From: Bacteroidetes bacterium HGW-Bacteroidetes-17
Lineage (GTDB): Bacteria; Bacteroidota; Bacteroidia; Bacteroidales; GCA-2711565
Assembly: GCA_002840985.1 (NCBI GenBank)
Contig: PHDM01000011.1
Span: 1-42,946 of the forward strand
DNA length: 42,946 nucleotides
Direction: 5' to 3'
Of the stretch, positions 8,474 to 17,147 are shown in pieces (the first letter of the stretch is position 1; the number at the start of each line of letters is the position of its first letter). The position numbers and the translations under genes were made by a program. The notes beneath the pieces are model-generated. The model was not told the DNA's origin. It did not search any database and worked only from the letters and a program-made list of their open reading frames with translations.

Positions 8474-9238
8474 TTACCACATTGTTTTTGTTTCAGATAC
8501 GTTTTTATTATTGGTTTTTTCGTACCCGATTGTGGATGATTTTCCATGTCCTGAATGTATGATTGTTTCATCAGGAAATAACTTATACAACATTCTGATT
8601 GATTTAACTATTTCATCTTTTGAACATAGGAAATAATCAAGATCACCGGTTGCATGGTATACAATCAAATCACCGGGAAAAATCATATTTGCGATTGAAA
8701 AAGTTAGACTTCCCCTTGAGTGACCGGGGGTTTTGATAACTTTCAGGATGGTGTTGCCAATTTTATATTCCTGATCATTGTCAAGATAAATATCCGGCTT
8801 TTTAACCATTTTATAATCAAAGTTCATGAGTTTTACGATGACAGTGTCTTTCTTCCATCCATCAACAGAAGCAGTGTCAAAAATTTCATCCCAACTCATA
8901 TAATGCCTAAAATCCTGAAATTCCTCTTTACTAAAACAAACTTTTGCCTTGGGATATCTCTTTTTTAAAGCATTTAAACCAATAATATGATCCTGATGCG
9001 CATGAGTTAAGAAAATGTATTTTAATTTTAACTTTGCTTGCTCAACAATGTCCGACAGCGAATCAATTGCACTTCCGGCATCTATAAATACTGCTTCTTT
9101 TGTATTCATATCATATAAAAGATACGAGTTAACATTAAACGGACCACTTGTCTGCTTCTTAATCATTAAATCTGACTGAGCAGACAGAGTAGTGCATAAA
9201 AGCAAGGTAATTGCCAGCATATAAAGTTGATGTTTCAT
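8474..9238 (-). CDS. Exported MBL-fold metallo-hydrolase
   Basis: A 254-residue metallo-beta-lactamase-fold protein with a cleavable signal peptide (residues 1-20, ending LSA). The metal ligands are visible: H79, H81, D83 and H84 in THAHQDH, a later His in TPGHSRGS, the bridging Asp in FPGDLI and the last His in HSGHGKSS. This set is of the glyoxalase II-like branch, so the substrate is likely a thioester, ester or lactone; a lactamase role is less likely. Export makes classic cytosolic glyoxalase II function improbable. It ends 9 bp from oxyR in convergent orientation and is the outermost gene of the accessory cluster. Confidence 0.85.
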   Translation of the reverse strand: MKHQLYMLAITLLLCTTLSAQSDLMIKKQTSGPFNVNSYLLYDMNTKEAVFIDAGSAIDSLSDIVEQAKLKLKYIFLTHAHQDHIIGLNALKKRYPKAKVCFSKEEFQDFRHYMSWDEIFDTASVDGWKKDTVIVKLMNFDYKMVKKPDIYLDNDQEYKIGNTILKVIKTPGHSRGSLTFSIANMIFPGDLIVYHATGDLDYFLCSKDEIVKSIRMLYKLFPDETIIHSGHGKSSTIGYEKTNNKNVSETKTMW

Positions 9239-9284
9239 TTATCGATTTTAAAAGATTGATAAAAAGCCCTGAAATATTTATGAT

Positions 9285-9413
9285 TTAATTTTTATGAATA
9301 TTAAAGATATTTTCTTTCTTAATTTGCTGACTGCTCAATCCGGAAGTTAAGCAGAACAAAAACAAAAAGCATATCAAATTTTTGTCACTATCCTTTATGT
9401 TCTGATTTTTCAT
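9285..9413 (-). pseudogene. Short exported ORF, possible remnant of a secreted-protein gene
   Basis: A 42-codon frame starting with ATG at 9413. It has a basic N-terminus, a strongly hydrophobic core (LICFLFLFC) and a signal-peptide-like end (TSGLSSQQ), followed by only 14 polar residues and a TAA. The composition is that of a signal peptide whose mature protein has been lost, although a genuine small secreted peptide is possible. It sits 46 bp upstream of the MBL-fold gene on the same strand. No homology of the short mature part is recognised. Confidence 0.4.
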
Positions 9414-9488
9414 TTTGATCAAAATACTTAGAAATAGAGAATTCCGTAGCATGATCTTACATCAAATTAAACTTTCGGACGGCATTAT

Positions 9489-10178
9489 TTAATACAATGC
9501 AAAATCAACTGCTGCCATTGCATGGATTTCAAGGGTATCGAACAATGGGATATTCACATTTTCCTGCTTCAGAAGCAGAGGTATTTCTGTACATCCAAGA
9601 ATGATTCCCTCCACACCCCTATTTATAAGATCATTACATATTGTAACAAAACGATTACGGGATTTTTCCAGAAAAATGCCCTTTATCAATTCATTTGAAA
9701 TGGTTTGTTGAATAAAATTCCTATCATCCAATTCAGGTACATAAACTTCAATTCCACTCGCATTTAATCTGGATTTGTAAAAATTCATTTCCATTGTTTG
9801 TTTGGTTCCTAGCAAACCGACCTTTTGGATTTCCTTTTGTTTGATTTGATTTGCTGTCGCATTAGCAATATGAATTATTGGAACATTTAAAACCAGTTCA
9901 AGTTTGTCAACAAACTGATGGAGTGTATTTGCACAAAGCAAAATGCCTTCCGCTCCTGAGTTTATAAGTTTGATAGATGCATCAAGAATTAAGTCATAAA
10001 CTCCAACTCTGTTATTGTTTTTATTGAAGGAGTCGATTTCTCCATAATTTATTGAATATAAAATGCATTTTGAGAATTCAAGGCCACCTAATCTACGGTT
10101 GGTCTCTTCATTGATAATCCTGTAATACTCAGCACTGGAAATCCATCCGGTTCCGCCAACAAGTCCAATTGTTTTCAT
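9489..10178 (-). CDS. Aspartate/glutamate racemase family protein
   Basis: A 229-residue cytoplasmic protein of the Asp/Glu racemase family. It opens with TIGLVGGTGWISSAEYYR, the substrate-binding start of the family. Both catalytic cysteine motifs are present: CANTLH (C82) and GIILGCTEIP (C196) in this numbering. Such enzymes interconvert L and D amino acids without a cofactor by two-base proton transfer between the cysteines. The ATG at 10178 is preferred over a TTG two codons earlier. It is the only gene of the cluster without an export signal. It lies 26 bp downstream of a PD40 gene on the same strand and is probably in its operon. Confidence 0.9.
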   Translation of the reverse strand: MKTIGLVGGTGWISSAEYYRIINEETNRRLGGLEFSKCILYSINYGEIDSFNKNNNRVGVYDLILDASIKLINSGAEGILLCANTLHQFVDKLELVLNVPIIHIANATANQIKQKEIQKVGLLGTKQTMEMNFYKSRLNASGIEVYVPELDDRNFIQQTISNELIKGIFLEKSRNRFVTICNDLINRGVEGIILGCTEIPLLLKQENVNIPLFDTLEIHAMAAVDFALY

Positions 10179-10204
10179 GGTCAATTATAACTTCATTTGT
10201 TTTA

Positions 10205-11236
10205 TTATTCAATATATTTTAATTCCTCAATGATTTTCGAATCAATCCAGTATATATCCGTACTTCCTTTTGATGGACCTTTAATATCTATATCAATAAG
10301 CTCTTGTAACGAGTATTTGCGATCAAGCGAGGGTGTTATAGTGGTTGCAACAATGCCTTGAAAAAATAAATATTTGCCATTGAATGAGATTGAAGGAGCC
10401 CCTGCACAATAAACTGAGTTGATCTCTTTTCCCATGTTGATCAGGTCACTCCAAGTATTATTATTCTTTCTGAAAGAGATGTAATAATTCCATCCGGCAC
10501 CAATATTATCGGATCTGCCATAACATGGCCGAATTAAATAGCTTTCATCAGGCGAAATGTATCCATGAAAATTATCCTTTAAAACATTCACATTATCAGG
10601 AAGCATTTCTAGTTCCTGGTAAACACCATCCCTCAACTCAGACCGACAGAGCTTTTCGCTGCCATCACTAAATCTTTTCGAGACATAGATATTGCCATTC
10701 AGTGAAACTGACGGGCATGTTGAATTTTCACTTCCATTCACTGGTGTATTAACCAATCTGGGACCACTCCATGCATTATCAACTCTGTCCATGCACCAAA
10801 TGTTGAATTCTGCGGTAATACCAGTTGTGGTATCAGGAACCGGACGGGCTGAGTGGAAAAACATTTTTTTACCATCAGGTTGAATGGCCGGCCATCCATC
10901 ATAATATTTACCAGCAAAGGAGGCCACTTCAGGTCTGGTCCAGCCGTCATTTTCTAATCTGCTGGTCAGGATTGTTTCAAAACCTGATAACAATAACGTC
11001 CAATAGCACTCTTTTCCATCAGGTGTAAAAGTTATCGTTCCTTCATCAAGCCCTGCACTGACAATAGCAGGGGCAAATATTTCAAGTTTATCGGTTGAGG
11101 GATTTAGTCCGAAATAGGGTTTATGAATCTGTACGTTTTCCTGATTTATATTGCTGTTTTTACATGAAACGATTGTGCAACAAAACAAACATGATACATA
11201 AAAAATACTAAAGTTTTGTAAATTGATTTTTTTCAT
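10205..11236 (-). CDS. PD40 beta-propeller lipoprotein
   Basis: A 343-residue lipoprotein with signal sequence and lipobox IVSC (C25). The mature part consists of WD40-like PD40 blades: FTPDGKECYWTLL near residue 70, IQPDGKKMFFHSAR near 118, ISPDESYLIRPC near 228 and SFNGKYLFFQG near 290. It begins with the cluster's shared leader (PYFGLNPSTDKLEIFAPAIVS) and ends with the shared tail IYWIDSKIIEELK. These mark it as a paralogue of three other proteins in the cluster and its most divergent member. A binding or scaffold function on the cell surface or in the periplasm is likely. No catalytic motif is visible. Confidence 0.8.
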   Translation of the reverse strand: MKKINLQNFSIFYVSCLFCCTIVSCKNSNINQENVQIHKPYFGLNPSTDKLEIFAPAIVSAGLDEGTITFTPDGKECYWTLLLSGFETILTSRLENDGWTRPEVASFAGKYYDGWPAIQPDGKKMFFHSARPVPDTTTGITAEFNIWCMDRVDNAWSGPRLVNTPVNGSENSTCPSVSLNGNIYVSKRFSDGSEKLCRSELRDGVYQELEMLPDNVNVLKDNFHGYISPDESYLIRPCYGRSDNIGAGWNYYISFRKNNNTWSDLINMGKEINSVYCAGAPSISFNGKYLFFQGIVATTITPSLDRKYSLQELIDIDIKGPSKGSTDIYWIDSKIIEELKYIE

Positions 11237-11351
11237 GAATTACAATTTTAGATTAAGCAGCCTGACGTTCTATTTAAATTTACATTTCCAAATCACTGTT
11301 GATAAAAGAATTTGATTGCGGTAATTATTATTTGATTTAGCCCATTAAATT

Positions 11352-12296
11352 TCATTTCATCTTTGGCTCATATTTTATACCCATCCTTGCAAGATATTCA
11401 ACCAGCGGCTCAAGCCCTAATTCTTTCCGCCATTCATCCACTTTAATTTCATCTTCGAGTGGATAAAGTTCTTGAGAATTGGTCTTTTCATTATAGGCTG
11501 TGTGTGTGCCATATCTTTGGGGTCTGTTATCATTAAAACAACAACGGTCGTATATATTAGCATACCTAACCCAGGGAAGTTCCTTTTCTTCGCAAATCTG
11601 TTTTATGGTTGACATGTATTTATTTTGCAGATCAGCATTAGAATGCATGATCGTGAGATATGCCGCCATTGCAGCTTCAGCACCAACATCCTTTATGCGG
11701 GGCCAACCATATTTTTCAATTAACGCTTCAAGTTCATTTTGGCTAATTTGTTGAATAAAAAACTTGCTTCTCCATAAAGCTTCAACAACCGATGATTTAA
11801 ACCCTAATTTTCTGCCTGCAATCGCAACTTCATTAAAATATGCCTGATCATAAGTGCGTAATTTCCACAATGCCCTGGCATAATCAATGTTTTTAATCGG
11901 ACTTTTTAATTTGATATTTAATAGAACGATCAGATTGTCTTCAAATTCCTGCCATCGCTTATCTTGTCTTATTGTTAAAAAATCCGGTTCAATTAATGGA
12001 CGTATGGATGTATCCAATTCGATGGCGATATTCAGAAAATAGAAACAACTATCAATTTGTCTGTTAATGGAAAGTGCACGGGCATAATTATATAAATTTT
12101 GCTGATCACTAGGATTTTTGCCATACAAACCACGATATTCAACTATAGCCGCGGGAATTTCACCTTCAGCCATTAAGCTGTCGGCAACACTCCTCTGATT
12201 ATTCAAATCAGGTTGAGAAATTGCTGACGAAGTTATCATCAGCATTCCAATTACAGTAATTAGTTTATTTAACATTTTTATAAGTATTTCATTCAT
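11352..12296 (-). CDS. Exported TPR-like protein with DUF6624 domain
   Basis: A 314-residue exported protein. The N-terminal third after the signal peptide reads as tetratricopeptide-like helices (VADSLMAEGEIPAAIVEYRGLYGKNPSDQQNLYNYARAL is split over two repeats). The C-terminal part has features I associate with the DUF6624 family: an arginine-rich RCCFNDNRPQRYGTHT and the ending VDEWRKELGLEPLVEYLARMG. The function of DUF6624 is unknown. The start may be ATG at 12296 or at 12275; the latter gives a more usual signal peptide (LNKLITVIGMLMITSSAIS). It follows the lumazine-binding-like gene by 6 bp, so the two are co-transcribed. Confidence 0.7.
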   Translation of the reverse strand: MNEILIKMLNKLITVIGMLMITSSAISQPDLNNQRSVADSLMAEGEIPAAIVEYRGLYGKNPSDQQNLYNYARALSINRQIDSCFYFLNIAIELDTSIRPLIEPDFLTIRQDKRWQEFEDNLIVLLNIKLKSPIKNIDYARALWKLRTYDQAYFNEVAIAGRKLGFKSSVVEALWRSKFFIQQISQNELEALIEKYGWPRIKDVGAEAAMAAYLTIMHSNADLQNKYMSTIKQICEEKELPWVRYANIYDRCCFNDNRPQRYGTHTAYNEKTNSQELYPLEDEIKVDEWRKELGLEPLVEYLARMGIKYEPKMK

Positions 12297-12302
12297 TAAC
12301 TA

Positions 12303-12764
12303 TTATTTCTGCGGTAACATGCCCCATAAAACATTGATGATCTTCCATTCACCATTAAATTTTGCTAATTGGCAATAGTCGAAGAACCCGTACTTCGTAT
12401 TTACTGTTTTCGCAAGTGCATAATCTCCCGTAATATCATAGATAAAAACATCAAGTTTGAAATTTTTATCCGGTTCAAAATCCCGGGCTTTATTACCGTC
12501 TTTATTCATTTTTGATGCATTTATTAAAAGTGAAGCACCCATATTTGATATTGAATTCACCCCATCCTTATCCCGGGATATGGTACGTTTAACCAGTTCA
12601 GGAGAAACTCCCTGGGCAACCCTTTCTATATTTCCAACTGCCCAGCCTTCAACGTAGTTACGACAAGCCTTTTCAATAGCAAGACTATCTTGTTTGGTTT
12701 GAGCATTTAGTGCCAGTCCATAAAACATCATGGCAATCATTGTTAAATAAATCGTTTTTTTCAT
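12303..12764 (-). CDS. Exported NTF2-like protein, putative lumazine-binding family
   Basis: A 153-residue protein with a signal peptide (cut after about residue 21, LALNA). The mature part has the NTF2/SnoaL fold pattern: an N-terminal helix (IEKACRNYVEGWAVGNIERVAQGVSPEL), then strands ending in FNGEWKIINVLWGM. This fits the putative lumazine-binding family (Lumazine_bd_2), which in Bacteroidetes often occurs as a small exported protein beside hydrolases. The ligand is unknown. It is the first gene of a two-gene unit with the DUF6624 gene. A 155-bp gap separates it from the serine hydrolase gene upstream. Confidence 0.8.
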   Translation of the reverse strand: MKKTIYLTMIAMMFYGLALNAQTKQDSLAIEKACRNYVEGWAVGNIERVAQGVSPELVKRTISRDKDGVNSISNMGASLLINASKMNKDGNKARDFEPDKNFKLDVFIYDITGDYALAKTVNTKYGFFDYCQLAKFNGEWKIINVLWGMLPQK

Positions 12765-12919
12765 CTGTTTATAATTTGTTTTTTATTTGTCAGATGGAAC
12801 TCCCAATTAATCATTCTCCTGTGTGAGAAAGATTTTCTCATGGTCGTTTCATTTTGATTAATTTTTGAATTACTAATTGATTCATTGTAACCTCTATATA
12901 TTGGACTATGACTAAGTTT

Positions 12920-13957
12920 TTATTCTAAAATTGGCAAAATCGATTCTTGAATAAAAATTGGACTGACCTGAGGTGTACTGTAGTTTCGTTCAGTAAATGC
13001 AATGATCAAATTATACTCAGGAAAAATATAAAGCTTTTGGCCTCCGGCTCCTTCAGCAGACATTATCTTCGTTGATTTCCCATTCGTAAGGTTCCTGTCT
13101 CTGATCCACCAGTAATAACCATAAGTGCTGATATCAAAAGAAGTCGGCATGTATGAACTTGTTGCTTTAGTGATCCAGTGCTCCGAAATTAATTGCTGAT
13201 TAAGCCATTTCCCTTCATTCATTACCAGTATGCCTATTTTCATCATATCCATTGGTTTAAGGTGGAGACCACCACCTGCATGGCAAAAACCTGTCTGATC
13301 TTCGAGCCATCGATAATCCTTTATTTGCAGTGGTTCAAATAAATATTTCACAGCAAAATTCTTTAGCTTCATTTTGGTTGCCTTTTCAATAATTCCAGCA
13401 ACTATCATAGGATTGCCGCTGTTATACTTAAATTCGGTGAACGGTTTTTTTGCCATTGACCGTGTTAGTGCATAGTTGAGCCACTTACCACTTCTAAACA
13501 TGTTCATGTTATCATTTTTGGGATCATCAAATGGCAACATCTCTTCCCATTCAAATCCGGCGGACATGGTCAATAGATCTCTGATTGTTACCGTTTTCTT
13601 TAGCTCGTTTTCATTATTAAAATATTCAGGGAAATATTTTGAAACCGGCTCATTCTCACTTTTAACAAATCCTTTATCTATTGCTATTCCCATCAAAAGT
13701 GCCACAATACTTTTGGTCTGAGATTGAATTTGATGCAAAGAATCCTTTTTAAATCCATTATAGTACTTTTCGAATTTTATTTCACCGTCTGAATAAACGA
13801 TGATACTTTCGACATTTTTAAAGAATACACGATTATCTGTTGTGATAATGCTATCGGCCTTTAAAATGGCAGCATCGAGTTCTGAACTATCAATCTTTTG
13901 ACCGAATGAATTGCATACCATTAAAAGTCTGCTTACTAATATTGTTATATTTTTCAT
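12920..13957 (-). CDS. Exported serine hydrolase, class C beta-lactamase-like
   Basis: A 345-residue protein of the beta-lactamase/transpeptidase-like family with an N-terminal signal peptide (cut near residue 19, NSFG). The nucleophile motif is S79-x-T-K82 in IQSQTKSIVALL. The tyrosine motif is Y178-N-S in FKYNSGNPM, which is the EstB/NylB-type variant of the AmpC Y-x-N. The third motif near GAGGQKLY is not a canonical KTG. These features favour an esterase, amidase or D-peptidase over a true beta-lactamase. It lies 18 bp downstream of the HExxH gene and is probably the last gene of a five-gene operon that begins with the FG-GAP/PD40 gene. Confidence 0.85.
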   Translation of the reverse strand: MKNITILVSRLLMVCNSFGQKIDSSELDAAILKADSIITTDNRVFFKNVESIIVYSDGEIKFEKYYNGFKKDSLHQIQSQTKSIVALLMGIAIDKGFVKSENEPVSKYFPEYFNNENELKKTVTIRDLLTMSAGFEWEEMLPFDDPKNDNMNMFRSGKWLNYALTRSMAKKPFTEFKYNSGNPMIVAGIIEKATKMKLKNFAVKYLFEPLQIKDYRWLEDQTGFCHAGGGLHLKPMDMMKIGILVMNEGKWLNQQLISEHWITKATSSYMPTSFDISTYGYYWWIRDRNLTNGKSTKIMSAEGAGGQKLYIFPEYNLIIAFTERNYSTPQVSPIFIQESILPILE

Positions 13958-13975
13958 TATTATTTGTATATTTTA

Positions 13976-15340
13976 TTAAAGTTCAATACTATACAATGAT
14001 TTATCCACACTTACTTTAGTGTATTTCAGATCAATTGTTATGTTGTTATTTTTTAAGATGATTTTGTTCTCATTTTCGATAATCTCCGGAGATTCATTCA
14101 GCCCATTTAGTATCAGTTTAATTATTCGGAGCGAGTTGTCGAATTGTGTAATGCAGGGTTGATTCATTATCCGCAGTGTTCCGGCATTATTCGCAGCCGA
14201 AAATATTAATCGATGATACACGCTGCCATCATCGAGGATTTCGATCTCGAGAGGTTCAAATATTCCGATGCCTAGTGGTTTTGATGATGCATTTATTTCA
14301 AGTCGATAACCAGGTAAATCCTTAAACTTGTTTATTTCCTGACTCTTATTCTCTTGCCATTTATCAAAATCAAGACTTGCTTTATCCTCGAGCTTTTTAA
14401 TTTCCACATTTGAAAAACTTACTGATTTAGATTTTAAACCGGAAATTGAATTTTTTAAAATATTTTCAAGATATAATGTATCATTAGCTTCCAGAACGGT
14501 TTTCCAGTCAGGATTCACTTTATCCAGGATCATGGCAATCCACCTGCCTTCAACATAACCTAAGTCACGAACTCCTGCAGGGGCAATCCCATTTGTAATT
14601 TCCGAAGCATTCAGAGGATCAAGTCCTCTGGCAATTTTTTCAATATAATCTGAAAGACCTTCAGTGCGCTGAAGCTCCATTTCATAACGCCCGAAATCCG
14701 AATCGATCATATTTAATCTCTGCTCTCTGTATCTTAATGCTTCATTTACCCAAGTTACGATTTCTGCCGATTTACTGGAAAGAACAGCTCTTTTAAATGC
14801 TTCTTTTTCTATCCTTCTCAGGAACAACGATTCCTGTGTTTCAGTTGGGTAAAGCAGCATATATGCATCGTTTTGCCGCCATCGCGGATGTTTGTTTCTC
14901 TGGAAAATATGAAACTGTTCATGAATGATAATTCCTGCCAGATCTTTCGCACTGTATTTCTCACCTGTCCTGCGGGCATATGAACTGAGTACGCTGGTAG
15001 CGATCCATTGATCACCCGCTCTTACAATAGAATTCCCTCGAACTAACGGGTGCTGACCCTTAAACATATAAACATCCGGATGTTCCTGAACCGCTGTAAA
15101 TCCATCCGGAGCTATATTTGAATGAAAGAGCCATGTGTTGACACTGTCAAAAACCATGACAGGAATTTCAGTTACCATGAAGTTCGGCCAGAGAGAACCA
15201 TCATTTTTAGTGTTAACAATTTCCATTACTTTGAAAACAACTTCAATGGTTTGAATGTTTTCACTCTGACAGTATATACCTGACCCATTAAATACAGTCA
15301 GAAAAACAATCAGTGCCATTATTGATTTAATTGATTTCAT
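13976..15340 (-). CDS. Exported HExxH protein, predicted zinc metallopeptidase
   Basis: A 454-residue protein with signal peptide (residues 1-25). A clear HEQFH zinc motif (H140, E141, H144) sits in a hydrophobic helix, and an acidic helix about 30 residues later (RRIEKEAFKRAV) could give the third ligand. A second conserved-looking block, RTEGLSDYIEKIA, follows near residue 230. The C-terminal third is beta-rich and may be a carbohydrate- or substrate-binding domain. I do not recognise a named family. It lies between the alpha/beta hydrolase and the serine hydrolase with gaps of 13 and 18 bp, so it is co-transcribed with both. Confidence 0.65.
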   Translation of the reverse strand: MKSIKSIMALIVFLTVFNGSGIYCQSENIQTIEVVFKVMEIVNTKNDGSLWPNFMVTEIPVMVFDSVNTWLFHSNIAPDGFTAVQEHPDVYMFKGQHPLVRGNSIVRAGDQWIATSVLSSYARRTGEKYSAKDLAGIIIHEQFHIFQRNKHPRWRQNDAYMLLYPTETQESLFLRRIEKEAFKRAVLSSKSAEIVTWVNEALRYREQRLNMIDSDFGRYEMELQRTEGLSDYIEKIARGLDPLNASEITNGIAPAGVRDLGYVEGRWIAMILDKVNPDWKTVLEANDTLYLENILKNSISGLKSKSVSFSNVEIKKLEDKASLDFDKWQENKSQEINKFKDLPGYRLEINASSKPLGIGIFEPLEIEILDDGSVYHRLIFSAANNAGTLRIMNQPCITQFDNSLRIIKLILNGLNESPEIIENENKIILKNNNITIDLKYTKVSVDKSLYSIEL

Positions 15341-15353
15341 ATTTTACTATTTT

Positions 15354-16229
15354 TTACTTGGATAATTCACTTAAAAATTTCATTACCGACTCATTAAATA
15401 AACGGGGTTGTTCAATAGGGATTAAGTGAGCCGAATTAGGGATAATTTCTCTTTTTGAATTTTCGATTCCGGCATTAATTACCCCTGAATGCGCATGCAC
15501 ATCAGGGATATCGTATTCACCAACAAGAATTAAAGTAGGGACTTTTATTTCTGACAGAAATTTAACTGCAGTTCTTTCCGGGCGAAACGAGTAATATCCA
15601 TCATTACGAATATCCGTTGGTATTGCTCCTTTCATGATTTTTTTCACTTTTTCCTTTGCCTGAGTATTCTTCGGGACGATTTCGTAAGGATCAATTTCAA
15701 CAAAATATTTTTGCACTTTTTCAGAATTGGAATAAATTGCGCGGTCAAAATGTCCGCCCCGCGTTATAAAGTGCAATGTATAACCATATCCACCTACCAC
15801 AGCACCTACCAATACCAATCCATCTACTTTTTCGGGATATTCAAGCGTAAAATCAATCGCAAGCCCACCACCTGAAGACATACCAAAGATGATCGCCTTA
15901 TCAATCTTTAATTGAATAAATACCTGATACAAATCATCGATGTGAGAATAATTGGTTTGAGGATTGGAAGATTTTCCATATGCCCGTCGATCATACCTCA
16001 CGACCCTGTATTCTTTTGCATATTCCTGAAATTGTTCATCCCATATCTGCCTGTCAACCATACCGTCATGAAGAAGGACGATATTTTTTCCATTGCCGGC
16101 CATTTCATAGTAGAGTTTCCCGCCATCTACATTTACATAGCCTGAGTCCACAGCAATTGAATTATTCTGCGAGAACAAATTTGTTACTGTTAAAACAAGC
16201 AAACAAATAGTTAATGTCTGAGTTTTCAT
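15354..16229 (-). CDS. Exported alpha/beta hydrolase
   Basis: A 291-residue alpha/beta-hydrolase with a signal peptide ending at about residue 20 (NLFSQ). The core is typical: oxyanion segment VLLHDGMVDRQIWDEQ, the strand-loop VVRYDRRAYGKS, and nucleophile elbow G-M-S118-S-G. The acid residue lies in VGEYDIPDVH and the catalytic His in NSAHLIPIEQP. It could act on an ester, lactone or C-C bond; the substrate is unknown. The HDG at the oxyanion position replaces the common HGG or HGF. It is co-transcribed with the PD40 gene upstream (18 bp gap) and the HExxH gene downstream. Confidence 0.9.
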   Translation of the reverse strand: MKTQTLTICLLVLTVTNLFSQNNSIAVDSGYVNVDGGKLYYEMAGNGKNIVLLHDGMVDRQIWDEQFQEYAKEYRVVRYDRRAYGKSSNPQTNYSHIDDLYQVFIQLKIDKAIIFGMSSGGGLAIDFTLEYPEKVDGLVLVGAVVGGYGYTLHFITRGGHFDRAIYSNSEKVQKYFVEIDPYEIVPKNTQAKEKVKKIMKGAIPTDIRNDGYYSFRPERTAVKFLSEIKVPTLILVGEYDIPDVHAHSGVINAGIENSKREIIPNSAHLIPIEQPRLFNESVMKFLSELSK

Positions 16230-16247
16230 ATTGTTTCCATTCTTAAT

Positions 16248-17132
16248 TTAAGATTCATTTGGTTTTAATTCTTCAATGATTTTTGTTGATACCCAGTAAA
16301 TACCTTCATCACGTTTCATATAGAATAAATACTTTCCATCAGGTGAAACGGATGGGAAGCGACCATTTCCGAATGGTAGTTTAAATCGTTTTGACCAGGA
16401 ACCGTCCTGCTTTTTATAGCTGATAAAGAGTTTATCGGCTCTATTCTCTTCATGTGCTTCGATAATCATATAGCTTTCATCAGGAGCTACAAATACTGCC
16501 ATTTCTTCTGCATCAGCAGAATTAATAATTTCATCAAGTATTTCAGGGTTGGTATAATTTCCGTTTATTTTTTTTGAAATATAAAATATTGATCTTTTCC
16601 CAAATAGTTCATTTGGTTTATATCTTCTAAAATAGATTGAGCTGTTTTCAACTATTGTGTGCAGGTCATCCGAAAAAGCAGAGTTAATTATCGGCGATAT
16701 TTTAGCCACATCAGACCATTTGTCACCCTGTCTTTCTACAAACCAGATATCACCATCAATATTTAAAAACAGTCTATACCCGTCCGAAGAGAAAACAGGG
16801 TTATAAAAATTATAACCTTCGCGGGAGAAAGCAGTCTTTGGTTCAGTCCAGGTGCCGTTTACTTTTTTCATAAAATTTATTTCAAAGTAACGGGTTCCCT
16901 GTGGTTTTCCTGACCAGTACACTTCATTCCCATCGGGTGAAAATACTGCGGCGCTGTGCTCAAAATAGCCATCTCTGGAGACTATCCCGGGTGCAAATAA
17001 CTCAGGTTTATTTCCCGGTGGTTTTTGCCCAAGATACGGACCTTTCAAAACTGATAATTCATTTGGGTTGCATTGGCCATTAGCAATTGAAACCTGCAAC
17101 AAAATTGCCAATTGTAAAAATGCTTTTTTCAT
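16248..17132 (-). CDS. Exported PD40 beta-propeller protein
   Basis: A 294-residue exported protein with an N-terminal signal peptide (cut near residue 19, ANG). The shared leader GPYLGQKPPGNKPELFAPG is followed by PD40 blades (FSPDGNEVYWSG, FSSDGYRLFLNI, VAPDESYMIIEA, VSPDGKYLFYMK) and the shared ending YWVSTKIIEELKP. It is highly similar in layout to the PD40 half of the upstream 648-residue protein and presumably arose by duplication. With six or so blades it may form a complete propeller. The gap to the upstream gene is 15 bp, so both belong to one operon. Confidence 0.8.
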   Translation of the reverse strand: MKKAFLQLAILLQVSIANGQCNPNELSVLKGPYLGQKPPGNKPELFAPGIVSRDGYFEHSAAVFSPDGNEVYWSGKPQGTRYFEINFMKKVNGTWTEPKTAFSREGYNFYNPVFSSDGYRLFLNIDGDIWFVERQGDKWSDVAKISPIINSAFSDDLHTIVENSSIYFRRYKPNELFGKRSIFYISKKINGNYTNPEILDEIINSADAEEMAVFVAPDESYMIIEAHEENRADKLFISYKKQDGSWSKRFKLPFGNGRFPSVSPDGKYLFYMKRDEGIYWVSTKIIEELKPNES

Positions 17133-17147
17133 TATAGTTTCTTTTTT

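Noticed and set aside
12824-12840. TGAGAAA/TTTCTCA hairpin between the serine hydrolase and lumazine-binding-like genes
   Set aside because: It has a 3-nt loop and no T-run on the minus strand; it could be an operator, but nothing supports this.
12920-13957. Serine hydrolase as a true AmpC beta-lactamase
   Set aside because: The Y-N-S motif and lack of a KTG triad fit esterase/amidase relatives better; no ampR-like regulator is adjacent.
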